From Burkholderiales bacterium (GTDB lineage Bacteria > Pseudomonadota > Gammaproteobacteria > Burkholderiales > Burkholderiaceae_C), in contig JAGWTR010000003.1 in assembly GCA_028868855.1 (NCBI GenBank), positions 124,001 to 188,000 on the forward strand: 64,000 nucleotides of DNA. Direction: 5' to 3'. The notes under the pieces were generated by a model that was not told the DNA's origin, did no database searches, and saw nothing but the letters and a program-made list of their open reading frames with translations. Position 1 is the first letter of the stretch, and every line of letters begins with the position of its first letter. Below are positions 10,587-18,533 of the stretch, one piece after another. Position numbers and translations under genes: made by a program.

Positions 10587-11182
10587 CCATGACGACCGAT
10601 TCCGCCCCTGATGCAAGCGACGCGGTCGAGGTGTTGCCGCCACGGCGCCCCAGCGTGGCCCTGCTGCTGAGCCATCCCGCCCATTTCATCGCCCTGGGGG
10701 CCGGCAGCGGCCTGAGCCCTGTGGCGCCGGGCACGGTGGGCACCTTGTGGGCCTGGCTGAGTTTCGTGGTGCTTCAACAGGTCTGGGGCGTGGGCGCACA
10801 GGCCGATGTGAAGTGGGCGTGGTTGCTGGCGCTGGGCCTGCCGGTTGGCTGGTGGGCCTGCACACACACGGCGCGCAGCCTGCGCGTGGCCGACCCGGGC
10901 TCGGTGGTGTGGGATGAAATTCTGGCCTTCTGGCTGGTGTTGTGGGTGCTCACGCCCACGGGGTTCAAGGGCCAGTTGCTGGCCTTTGCCTCGTTCCGTT
11001 ATTTCGACGCAGCCAAGCCCGGGCCGGTGGGCTGGGCCGATGGCCTGTTCAAACGCCAACCGGGCCAGCCCATCGGCTGGGCACAAGGCTTTGGCATCCT
11101 GTGGGACGATCTGGTGGCCGCGCTGTGCACCTTGCTGGTGATGGCCTTGGCCGTGAAGCTGTGGCCCACGCTGCTCGCCTGA
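10583..11182 (+). CDS. pgpA: phosphatidylglycerophosphatase A
   Basis: A 199-residue integral membrane phosphatase that dephosphorylates phosphatidylglycerol phosphate. Hallmarks are 'FIALGAGSGLSPVAPGTVGTLWAW' near residue 40-60, 'WDEILAFWLVLW' with its acidic pair, and 'FRYFDAAKPGPVGWAD' followed by a C-terminal membrane segment. Its ATG overlaps the thiL stop (ATGA at 10583-10586), so it is translationally coupled, a common thiL-pgpA arrangement. The pncC/cinA-like gene follows after 33 nt. Confidence 0.95.
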   Translation: MTMTTDSAPDASDAVEVLPPRRPSVALLLSHPAHFIALGAGSGLSPVAPGTVGTLWAWLSFVVLQQVWGVGAQADVKWAWLLALGLPVGWWACTHTARSLRVADPGSVVWDEILAFWLVLWVLTPTGFKGQLLAFASFRYFDAAKPGPVGWADGLFKRQPGQPIGWAQGFGILWDDLVAALCTLLVMALAVKLWPTLLA

Positions 11183-11215
11183 GCATTCCCGACCCCCACT
11201 GAAACAGGACCCGTC

Positions 11216-11728
11216 ATGCCGCCTGCCGACCTGATCGCCCTGGCCGCCGACGTGGCCGAGCAACTGCTGGCGCGCGGCTGGCGCCTGGCCACGGCCGAGT
11301 CCTGCACCGGCGGCTTGATCGCCGCGACCTGCACCGAGTTGTCCGGGTCCAGTCAGTGGCTTGATCGCGGTTGGGTGACCTACAGCAATGCGGCCAAGAC
11401 CGATTTGTTGGGGGTGGACGCGGGCCTGATCGAGGACCATGGTGCGGTCAGCGAAGCGGTGGCCCGTGCCATGGCCGAGGGCGCCTTGCAACGCTCGACG
11501 GCCGAGGTGGCGGTGGCCGTGACTGGCATTGCCGGCCCCACCGGGGGGTCGCCGGACAAGCCCGTGGGCACCGTGTGGCTGGCCTGGGCCGTGCAGGGCT
11601 CGCTCACGCAAGCCCTGCGATGCCACTTTGACGGCGACCGCGCGGCGGTGCGGCACGCCACGGTGGCGCAGGCGCTGCGGGGGGTGTTGCTTGGCGTGTT
11701 GAACACGGCGCCGCCTCGGACGCCATGA
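11216..11728 (+). CDS. pncC: nicotinamide-nucleotide amidohydrolase (CinA C-terminal family)
   Basis: A 170-residue single-domain protein of the CinA C-terminal family, which deamidates nicotinamide mononucleotide to nicotinate mononucleotide in pyridine nucleotide salvage. 'LATAESCTGGLIAA', 'WLDRGWVTYSNAAKTDLLGV' and 'VTGIAGPTGGSPDKPVGTVW' are the family signatures. The N-terminal CinA pyrophosphatase-like domain is absent, as in stand-alone PncC. It sits third in the thiL-pgpA operon and is convergent with the small membrane protein gene. Confidence 0.93.
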   Translation: MPPADLIALAADVAEQLLARGWRLATAESCTGGLIAATCTELSGSSQWLDRGWVTYSNAAKTDLLGVDAGLIEDHGAVSEAVARAMAEGALQRSTAEVAVAVTGIAGPTGGSPDKPVGTVWLAWAVQGSLTQALRCHFDGDRAAVRHATVAQALRGVLLGVLNTAPPRTP

Positions 11729-11732
11729 GGTC

Positions 11733-12098
11733 TTACAGCCGACGCGGCGACGGCATCAGGCGTTCAAGGGCGGCGTCGATCACCAGGCCCCACAGGCTGT
11801 ACAGCACGGACCCCAGCAAGGCGTCCCAGAAGCTGTGCACCTTGAAGCCTTCCAGGAGGGTGGAGGCGATCTGGAAGGTGAAGGCGTTGATCACGAACAG
11901 GAACAGCCCCAGCGTCAGCAGGGTGACCGGCAGCGTGAGCAGGATCAGCAGTGGGCGCACGAAGGCGTTCAACAGGCCCAGCACGAGTGCGGCGATCATG
12001 GCCGCGCCGAAGCTCTTGACCTCCACCCCCGCGTCCCACTGCGCCAGCAGCATGAGGGCGGCGGACAGGAGCAACCAGCGAATGATCAGTTTCGTCAT
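11733..12098 (-). CDS. phage holin family/DUF360-type small membrane protein
   Basis: A 121-residue protein with four hydrophobic segments covering almost its whole length ('LIIRWLLLSAALMLLAQW', 'FGAAMIAALVLGLLNAFVRPLLILLTLPVTLLTLGLFLFVINAFTF' region). 'LNAFVRPLL' and 'LPVTLLTLGLFLFVINA' are the signature of the phage_holin_4 superfamily of chromosomal, non-phage proteins of unknown role. The ATG at 12098 gives the normal MTKLIIRWLL start. No prophage genes surround it, so a lysis role is unlikely. Confidence 0.85.
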   Translation of the reverse strand: MTKLIIRWLLLSAALMLLAQWDAGVEVKSFGAAMIAALVLGLLNAFVRPLLILLTLPVTLLTLGLFLFVINAFTFQIASTLLEGFKVHSFWDALLGSVLYSLWGLVIDAALERLMPSPRRL

Positions 12099-12202
12099 GG
12101 CTGCAAGCTTAGCCGATGGCGGTGCTGGTGGGGCTGATTCGTCGCGGATGGGCTCGATCTTGCGAAACAATACGCCATGAATTCGAAATGAGGGGGTGGG
12201 CC

Positions 12203-13315
12203 ATGAATCGAGCCAGAAAAACCGTGATCGCTGCGATCGCGAGCCTGTGGGCCGCGTCGGTCGCAGCGCCCGCCTGCGCCGACGAGGAACGGGTGCTGAA
12301 CGTCTACAACTGGTCCAACTACATCGCGCCCGACACCATTGCCAACTTTGAAAAAGAGACCGGCATCAAGGTGCGCTACGACATGTTCGACAGCAACGAG
12401 GTGTTGCACGCCAAGATGGTCGCCGGCAAGACCGGCTATGACATCGTGGTGCCCACGTCGTACTGGGCCAAGATCCAGGTGGAAGGCGGCTTGCTGCAAA
12501 AACTCGACAAGACCAAGCTGCCCAACCTGAAGAACCTCGACCCCCACATCGTGGAGCAACTGGCCAAGCTCGACCCGGGCAACCAGTACATGGTGAACTG
12601 GTTGTGGGGCTTCACCACGGTGGGCATCAATGTGGACAAGGTCAAGGCCGCTTTGGGTGCACTGCCCATGCCCGACGATGCCTGGGATCTGGTCTTCAAG
12701 CCCGAATACATCAGCAAACTGCACCGCTGTGGTGTCTCGATGCTGGACTCCGCCAGCGAGGTGGTGCCAGCGGCCTTGCACTACCTGGGCAAGCCTGCCT
12801 ACAGCCGCCATATTGCCGACTACCATGAGGTGGCGCCGCTGCTCAAGGCCATCCGCCCCTATGTGACGGTGTTCAGCTCTTCGGGCTACATCAATGACAT
12901 GGCCAATGGCAGGATCTGCCTGGCGCTGGGCTGGTCGGGTGACATGAACATCGCCCGCGCGCGCGCCATCGAAGGCAAGACCGGGCAGAACATTCAGACC
13001 TTGATCCCCAGCATCGGCGGGGTGCTGTTCATGGACACCATGGTGATCCCGGCCGATGCGCCGCACCCGGACAACGCGCACAAGTTCATCAACTACATCC
13101 TGCGGCCCGAGGTGCATGCGACCCTGAGCAACAAGGTGTTCTTTGCCACGCCCAACCTGGCCGCGCGCAAGTTCGTCCGGCCCGAGGTGGCCAATGATCC
13201 AACGGTGTTCCCGCCCGAGTCCGACCTCAAAAAAATGGCCCTGCCCGAGGCCATCAACAATGACCTGCGTCGGCAGATGACGCGCCTCTACACCTCCTTC
13301 AAAACGGGTCTGTGA
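12203..13315 (+). CDS. potF: polyamine (putrescine-type) ABC transporter substrate-binding protein
   Basis: A 370-residue periplasmic binding protein, the same length as E. coli PotF. The signal peptide ends PACA before DEERVLNVYNWSNYIAPDTI, the standard mature start of PotD/PotF proteins. Further marks are 'YDIVVPTSYW', 'VNWLWGFTTVGINVDKVK', 'CLALGWSGDMNIA' and 'VLFMDTMVIPADAPHPDNAHKFINYIL'. A purine-rich Shine-Dalgarno (GAGGGGGTGG) precedes the ATG at 12203. No potGHI permease or ATPase genes are adjacent; the next gene, 7 nt away, is an outer-membrane porin. Ligand is inferred to be a polyamine from the family. Confidence 0.88.
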   Translation: MNRARKTVIAAIASLWAASVAAPACADEERVLNVYNWSNYIAPDTIANFEKETGIKVRYDMFDSNEVLHAKMVAGKTGYDIVVPTSYWAKIQVEGGLLQKLDKTKLPNLKNLDPHIVEQLAKLDPGNQYMVNWLWGFTTVGINVDKVKAALGALPMPDDAWDLVFKPEYISKLHRCGVSMLDSASEVVPAALHYLGKPAYSRHIADYHEVAPLLKAIRPYVTVFSSSGYINDMANGRICLALGWSGDMNIARARAIEGKTGQNIQTLIPSIGGVLFMDTMVIPADAPHPDNAHKFINYILRPEVHATLSNKVFFATPNLAARKFVRPEVANDPTVFPPESDLKKMALPEAINNDLRRQMTRLYTSFKTGL

Positions 13316-13322
13316 GCGCTGT

Positions 13323-14732
13323 ATGACGTGTTCGATTCCTGTTGCCGCGTTGCGGCGCCTCGCGGTGGCGTCAGGCTTGGTGTTCGCCGCGGCCGCGCAG
13401 GCCGGCGGCAACGACGACATCCTGAGTGAGTTGCGCGCCCTCAAAGCCCGTGTGGCCGAGCTGGAGGAAAAACTCCAAGCGCAGGACGCCAAGTTGGCGC
13501 AGGTGGCCCAGACCGCCCAGACCGCCGATCAGTCGGCACGTGGCATGACCGAGGAGCAGCAGGGCGAATTCAACCGCATCATGGTCAAGACCGAGGCCCT
13601 GGAGGATGCGCGCGATGCGCTGGGCTGGAAGGGCTTGAAAATCAGTGGCTACCTGGACCCGACCTTCATCGCCAACCAGCGCCAGCATCGGGCCGGCTTC
13701 CAGCTCCTCAATCCCATTGACGAGGGGGGCTACCGCTACGACAACTCTTACTTTGGCGCCGCCGTCATCGACTTCAGCAAGGAGACCGAGGGCGGCTCGC
13801 GCTGGCGACTGAGTCTGGCGCCCAACCGGGGTGTGGGCGCGGCCCTGGATGGCCGCTCGCCGGTGCAGGAGGCCTCTGTCTCGATTCCCCTAACGGACTT
13901 GCAAACGCGCTTCATCGCCGGTCAGATGCCGGACTGGTCGGGCTATGAGTATTTGCCGTCCACGCTGAACAAACTCATCACGCACAACTTGCTGTTTGAT
14001 TTCACCTTGCCCGCGGCCTACACCGGCGCGGGCCTGGAGCTGGCGCGGCGCAAGTGGTTGTTCAAGGGTCTGCTGGCCAATGTGAACGCCAGTCAGCGCG
14101 CCCAGGGCGGCGCGGCGCCAGCCCTGGCCTATCGGGTGGACTATGCCAAGGGCGAGTTTCAGGGCTTTGGTTTTGCGGGGGTGCATGGGCCGATGAAAAA
14201 CGCCCGCCAGGCCGGGCACGACTCACGCCTGGACCTGTTTGAATTTGACGCCTCCTTCATTCGTGGCGACTGGACGGTGCAGGGGCAGTGGAGCTGGGGG
14301 CGCCAAGCCAGGGCGGCGATCATGCCGGGGGCCGACGGGCGTCTGGCCGATGCCCGGTGGTGGGGGTTGTCGGCGCTGGCGGCCTACAAGTTCCAGCCGC
14401 GCCTGGAAGGCACGCTGCGCTATGACCTCATCAACAACCGCAGTCATGGAGGCGGTTTGCTGGGCACCGCAGCGGCCGACGATCGCAATGGCATTGGCCC
14501 CGATGCCACGCTGGGTTGCGACCCTTTGGTGGCGGCTGTGCCAGGCTGCGAGCGCGGCGTGAACCGCAGCGCGCTCACCTTTGGCTTGAGCTACCTGTTC
14601 AACCTGAGCACCACCTTCAAGCTGGAATACCGTCTGGACCAGGCCACCGGTCCGGTGTTCCTGGACACCAGGAGCGGCACCTACCAGCCCAGCAATCAGT
14701 TGTTCGGGGCCTCGGTGTTGGTCAGTTTTTAA
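13323..14732 (+). CDS. putative outer-membrane porin (DUF3138-like)
   Basis: A 469-residue protein with a signal peptide (cleavage near AAAQA-GG), then a coiled coil at about residues 35-90 (LRALKARVAELEEKLQ, LAQVAQTAQTADQ) as in trimeric porins that have periplasmic coiled-coil heads. The rest is rich in alternating aromatic and polar strands: 'GLKISGYLDPTFIANQRQH', 'LFDFTLPAAYTGAGLEL', 'FEFDASFIRGDWTVQGQWSWG', ending 'LFGASVLVSF' with a C-terminal Phe typical of Bam substrates. This resembles the DUF3138 family of Burkholderiales. Solute is unknown; coupling to the PotF-like gene suggests polyamines or amines. Its end overlaps the convergent parA gene by 11 nt. Confidence 0.75.
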   Translation: MTCSIPVAALRRLAVASGLVFAAAAQAGGNDDILSELRALKARVAELEEKLQAQDAKLAQVAQTAQTADQSARGMTEEQQGEFNRIMVKTEALEDARDALGWKGLKISGYLDPTFIANQRQHRAGFQLLNPIDEGGYRYDNSYFGAAVIDFSKETEGGSRWRLSLAPNRGVGAALDGRSPVQEASVSIPLTDLQTRFIAGQMPDWSGYEYLPSTLNKLITHNLLFDFTLPAAYTGAGLELARRKWLFKGLLANVNASQRAQGGAAPALAYRVDYAKGEFQGFGFAGVHGPMKNARQAGHDSRLDLFEFDASFIRGDWTVQGQWSWGRQARAAIMPGADGRLADARWWGLSALAAYKFQPRLEGTLRYDLINNRSHGGGLLGTAAADDRNGIGPDATLGCDPLVAAVPGCERGVNRSALTFGLSYLFNLSTTFKLEYRLDQATGPVFLDTRSGTYQPSNQLFGASVLVSF

Positions 14733-15339
14733 GCCAGGCCAGCAGCGGCGCCCATTGTTCGAGGTCTTTCTCGACCTTGTGGGGGGCCACGTCAAACAAG
14801 GTCAGGCCGTGCGCGGCCAGGTGGGCGTAGTTTTGCGTGTCGCGCAGCAGGGTCAGCACCGGCACGTCCATGGTGGCCAGAAACTCCTTGAGGTGCTCGG
14901 TGGCCAGGGTGTGCTCCTTGATGCGGTTGCCCACCACGGCCAGTTTTACTTTGTCGGAGCGGCGGCGCCTGTGCAGGTCGGCCACAAAATCGCGCGTGGC
15001 GTAGATGTCGAACACGCTGGCTTGCAGCGGGATGACGATCTGGTCGGCGATCTTCATCACCGCATCGAGTGCCTTGCCGTGCAGGCCCGCCGGCGTGTCC
15101 AGCACCACATGGGTCACGCCCTTGGGTGGTTTGGCGTGGAACTTTTCATCCACATCCCACGACTCGATTTTGGGCAGATGGTCCGGGCGCAACTGCAGCC
15201 ACAGGCGCGAGGACTGCTGGCGGTCGATGTCGCCCAGCAACACGTGCTGGCCTTGCTGGGCCAGGTGGCCGGCGATGTTGCTGGACAGGGTGGATTTGCC
15301 CACGCCCCCTTTGGGGTTGGCGACAACGATGACGGGCAT
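14722..15339 (-). CDS. ParA/MinD-family ATPase (orphan)
   Basis: A 205-residue P-loop ATPase. The deviant Walker A 'KGGVGKST' is at residues 10-17 with the signature Lys at 10; 'VLLGDIDRQQSSRLWL' is the A' region, and 'THVVLDTPAGLHGKALD' is Walker B. 'RDFVADLHRRRR' and a short C-terminus resemble small ParA proteins that position cargo or small plasmid partition ATPases. No parB, parS-like repeats or replication genes are nearby, so a role in positioning a cellular structure is more likely than plasmid segregation. The ATG is at 15339, divergent from the thioredoxin-like gene. Confidence 0.88.
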   Translation of the reverse strand: MPVIVVANPKGGVGKSTLSSNIAGHLAQQGQHVLLGDIDRQQSSRLWLQLRPDHLPKIESWDVDEKFHAKPPKGVTHVVLDTPAGLHGKALDAVMKIADQIVIPLQASVFDIYATRDFVADLHRRRRSDKVKLAVVGNRIKEHTLATEHLKEFLATMDVPVLTLLRDTQNYAHLAAHGLTLFDVAPHKVEKDLEQWAPLLAWLKN

Positions 15340-15413
15340 TGCGCGTCCTGGCTGAGTGGAGGAGCTTGAATTGTGGCGCGATTTTGCGCCGCGTCGTGCG
15401 TCAAAATGGCGAC

Positions 15414-15809
15414 ATGCGGACCCCTGCGCCTTCTCCCAAATTTGAGCACCCGCCCTTGGATGTGGTGTGCCTGTGCGCGCATTGGTGTGGCACCTGCCGC
15501 GAATACCAAGCCGTTTTCACGGCCTTGCAGGAGGCCGAGCCCAGGCACCGTTATCGCTGGATCGACATTGAAGACGAGGCCGATCTGGTGGGCGAGATCG
15601 ACATCGAAACCTTCCCGAGCTGGCTGGTGGCGCATCAGGGCCGGGTGTTGTTCGCTGGGCCGGTGTTGCCGCGTTTGCCCGATGCGCTGCGTTTGCTGCA
15701 GGCGCAGTGGGCGCGGGTGCAATCAGGGGATCAAGGGGGGGAGCTGCCAGGCCTGGCGCCCGATCAGGCCCAGGCCTACCGGGCCCTGGCGCACGCCCTG
15801 GCGCCTTGA
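15414..15809 (+). CDS. thioredoxin-family protein
   Basis: A 131-residue thioredoxin-fold protein with 'CLCAHWCGTCREYQAVF', i.e. a CGTC redox motif near residues 26-29, and 'IDIETFPSWLVAHQGRVLFAGP' carrying the cis-proline loop. No signal peptide is visible, so it is probably cytosolic. The ATG at 15414 is preferred because upstream codons overlap the promoter region shared with parA. An extra short-Cys upstream of the motif (VCLCAHW) is unusual. The C-terminal 35 residues extend beyond the usual fold. Partner unknown. Confidence 0.8.
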   Translation: MRTPAPSPKFEHPPLDVVCLCAHWCGTCREYQAVFTALQEAEPRHRYRWIDIEDEADLVGEIDIETFPSWLVAHQGRVLFAGPVLPRLPDALRLLQAQWARVQSGDQGGELPGLAPDQAQAYRALAHALAP

Positions 15810-15814
15810 GCCGA

Positions 15815-18223
15815 TCAGATCATCGCGGCGAATTCGGTGCCCAGCCATTCGTGGGTGGTGTCGGGTGGGGTCCATTGGCGCACCCAGTGCTCGAACTGTT
15901 CGGCCGGCATCGGCTTGGAGATCAGATAGCCTTGCGCCTCGTCGCAGGACAGGCCGGCCAGCAGCTTCCAGGACTTGGCGTTTTCCACGCCTTCGGCCAC
16001 CACCGTCAGGCCCAGGTTGTGGGCCAGGTCAACGGTGGAGCGCACGATCTTGGCGTCCTGCAGATCGCTCTCCATGTTCATCACGAAGGACTTGTCGATC
16101 TTGAGTTCGTCCACCGGCAGGCGCTTGAGGTAGGCCAGCGAGGAATAGCCCGTTCCGAAGTCGTCAATGGACAGCTTCAAGCCCATGGCATGCAGGCGGT
16201 TGAGGGTTTGCAGCGCACGCTGCGGGTCGTCCATGATCGCGCTCTCGGTGATCTCCAGCATCAGCAGGCCGGGATTCACGCCGTATAGGGTGAGCAGCTT
16301 TTCGAGCTTCACGGGCAGGTCCTGGTCCATCAGGTCGCGCGTGGACAGGTTCACCGCGATCTTCATGGGCATGCCCGCGTCGGTGAGGTCGCGGCTGATG
16401 ATGGCGGCCTGTTCGATGACCCAGGCGGTCAACAGGCACACAAAGCCGGTTTGCTCGGCAAAGGGGATGAAGCGCATGGGCGGCACGATGCCCCGCGTCG
16501 GGTGTGCCCAGCGCACCAGCGCTTCGGCGCCGATGACTTCGCCGGTGTGCAGGCTGATCTTGGGTTGCAGGTACAGGCGCAGTTGCTGCTGGTCGAGGGC
16601 GTGGCGCAACTCGCTGAGCAGGGTGAGCGACTCTTCGCTGGTGGAGTCCAGGCCCGGGTGGTAGGTGATGGTGCCCGCCTGTTGGCGCTTGGCCGCGTAC
16701 ATGGCCACTTCGGCGTGGCTCAGCAAGGTGTCTGCGTCCATGCCGTGATCGGGGCTGCTGGCGATGCCGATGCCCGCGCTGAGGTCGACGGTGTGCTCGT
16801 CCAGCGTGAGGGGTTTTTCAAAGGCCTGCAGGATGCGTTGCGCCACCGGGTAGGCATTTTTCGCGTCGGTGTTGTGCAGCAAGAGGGCGAATTCATCGCC
16901 GCCCATGCGGGCCAGAATGTCGCGCTCGCCCAGCACTTCGCTGCGCAGCCGTTCGGAGACCGAGCGCAACAGGCGGTCGCCAAAACGGTGTCCCAGCACG
17001 TCGTTGACGTGTTTGAAGCGGTCCATGTCGAGCAGCAAGATGGTGCAGGGCACGTCTTCTTCGCGGGAGCGTTCGATGGACTGGCGCAGGTCATGGCGGA
17101 ACTGCTCGCGGTTGGGCAGGTCGGTCAGGGAGTCCTGGTACGCCAGACGGCGGATTTCGGCTTCGCGGGTCTGAATGGCCTGGCGCATGGCCTCGAAGGA
17201 CTGGGCCAGATCGCCGATTTCGTCCTGGGACGACATCTTGACCGCGACGGCATAGTCGCCCCGTTCCAGCCGGCGCGCCGAGCTGGATAACACGCGCAAG
17301 GGCGTGGTGATGCGCCGCGCCGTGACATAACCGCCCACCCCGAATACCACCACGCCGACGCCACTGAGCAGCAGCAGGGTCCACTTCAATTCGACGTAGG
17401 GCTGCAGCGCCTGATCAACGGAGCGCATCAGCAGGGCCGTCACGGGCGCTTGCCCGGGCGCTCCCGGCAGGACGACCCGGTGGCCGCTGTATTCGGTCTG
17501 GGGCAGGTGCAGCGTCATGCCGGCGGCATTGCTGCTGGGCCGAGACCAGGCATTGGCCAGCAGGGGCCACTGCGCCGCCTCCAGGGTGGCGCGGCTGACG
17601 CGCCATTGGCCATTGCCTTGGCGCAGCAGCAGGGACACATCAAGCCCAGACAGGCTTTTCATGTCGGCCAGCAGTTTGTCCCCGATGGGAAAGCCCATGC
17701 CCACCCAGCCGATGATGGCTGGGGCGCGCACCGGCACGGCAACGATCTGATAGGGCTGGCCGTCGATGATCTCGACCTGGTGCAGATCCGACCCCGCCGA
17801 CACCACCTGCTCGGCGTAGCGCCGCACCGCTGCCGCGAAATGGTCGGGCGATTGGAGGGTGCTGCTGCGGACCTTGAACTTCTCGTCCGTGAAGATGGCG
17901 GCGCTGGCCCCGACGCGTTCGGCGTTGTTGGTCAAGGCCGACAGTATTGTTTCCTGATCGCCGCTGGTCACCGCGGAACGAAAGCCATAGTCGGCCGCCA
18001 GCACCCGCGTGGGCTGGTTCAGGTTGTCGGCGTTCTGGTTGAGCAGGCGCAGAAATACCTTTTCGCCGGTCAGCAGTTCGGTGTGGATGGCTGCCCGCGC
18101 ATTGCGGTCAATGCTGTGCTGGATGAACCAGTAACTGGCGGCCTGAACCAGCAGCAGCAACACCAGGTACACCGCAACGATGCGGGCCTGTAGCTTGCGG
18201 GGGTTGAGGAACGCGGGCAGCAT
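15815..18223 (-). CDS. membrane HAMP-GGDEF-EAL cyclic-di-GMP protein
   Basis: An 802-residue bifunctional protein. One membrane helix (VYLVLLLLVQAASYWFI) precedes a large periplasmic sensor domain (about 38-275), then a second helix, a HAMP domain (RRITTPLRVLSSSARRLERGDY), GGDEF and EAL. GGDEF is intact ('ARMGGDEFALL'). EAL is also intact: 'GAEALVRWAHP', 'LEITESAIM', 'DDFGTGYSSLAYLKRLP', 'ELKIDKSF' and 'VAEGVEN'. Net activity (synthesis or breakdown) cannot be told from sequence. It starts at an ATG at 18223. The periplasmic domain resembles double-Cache-like sensors only loosely; ligand unknown. Confidence 0.93.
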   Translation of the reverse strand: MLPAFLNPRKLQARIVAVYLVLLLLVQAASYWFIQHSIDRNARAAIHTELLTGEKVFLRLLNQNADNLNQPTRVLAADYGFRSAVTSGDQETILSALTNNAERVGASAAIFTDEKFKVRSSTLQSPDHFAAAVRRYAEQVVSAGSDLHQVEIIDGQPYQIVAVPVRAPAIIGWVGMGFPIGDKLLADMKSLSGLDVSLLLRQGNGQWRVSRATLEAAQWPLLANAWSRPSSNAAGMTLHLPQTEYSGHRVVLPGAPGQAPVTALLMRSVDQALQPYVELKWTLLLLSGVGVVVFGVGGYVTARRITTPLRVLSSSARRLERGDYAVAVKMSSQDEIGDLAQSFEAMRQAIQTREAEIRRLAYQDSLTDLPNREQFRHDLRQSIERSREEDVPCTILLLDMDRFKHVNDVLGHRFGDRLLRSVSERLRSEVLGERDILARMGGDEFALLLHNTDAKNAYPVAQRILQAFEKPLTLDEHTVDLSAGIGIASSPDHGMDADTLLSHAEVAMYAAKRQQAGTITYHPGLDSTSEESLTLLSELRHALDQQQLRLYLQPKISLHTGEVIGAEALVRWAHPTRGIVPPMRFIPFAEQTGFVCLLTAWVIEQAAIISRDLTDAGMPMKIAVNLSTRDLMDQDLPVKLEKLLTLYGVNPGLLMLEITESAIMDDPQRALQTLNRLHAMGLKLSIDDFGTGYSSLAYLKRLPVDELKIDKSFVMNMESDLQDAKIVRSTVDLAHNLGLTVVAEGVENAKSWKLLAGLSCDEAQGYLISKPMPAEQFEHWVRQWTPPDTTHEWLGTEFAAMI

Positions 18224-18227
18224 GAAT

Positions 18228-18413
18228 TCAGACGGGGGCCGAGGGCGCAGTGCACCAGAGTTTCATGGCCTCATCCAGCCATTGCCCTTCAGCGGGCGAT
18301 GGCTCGGCGCGCGCCTGGCGCTGCTCAGTCGGCGCGGCCTGGGGCAATCGCCCATCGGGGGCAGGCAGCGGCGCCGCCGCGTGAGCTATCACCATCTGGA
18401 AATGCTGCTGCAT
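18228..18413 (-). CDS. small hypothetical protein
   Basis: A possible 61-residue ORF starting MQQHFQMV at 18413 and ending 4 nt before the GGDEF-EAL start. It is rich in Ala, Pro, Gln and Glu, with no signal peptide, Cys motif or domain I recognise. No clear Shine-Dalgarno precedes the ATG. Its position just ahead of a gene with little leader of its own makes it either a short upstream cistron or non-coding leader; the evidence is only an open frame with plausible codon use. Confidence 0.25.
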   Translation of the reverse strand: MQQHFQMVIAHAAAPLPAPDGRLPQAAPTEQRQARAEPSPAEGQWLDEAMKLWCTAPSAPV

Positions 18414-18480
18414 GATTAATACATCACTTCGAATACACCCTATGACTCTTGGGATATCGGCAGGCTTGGCGATGTCTTGA

Positions 18481-18528
18481 AGGGCCCCCACATGGGGAAC
18501 AGGGAAGAGTCGGGCCCTAAACCGTGCG
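18481..18528 (-). terminator. possible terminator after acyltransferase gene
   Basis: Arms AGGGCCC (18481-18487) and GGGCCCT (18522-18528) are exact inverted repeats, with an inner CCCCA/TGGGG near one side. It lies just downstream of the acyltransferase stop on the minus strand. The trailing sequence is not a clean T-run, so it may instead be a processing or operator structure. Confidence 0.35.
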
Positions 18529-18533
18529 CTTCC

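Noticed and set aside
11733-12098. Prophage holin
   Set aside because: The holin-family label is by fold only; no lysis or structural phage genes surround it.
14722-15339. Plasmid partition or integrated-element origin
   Set aside because: Only ParA is present; no parB, rep gene, iterons or integrase nearby.
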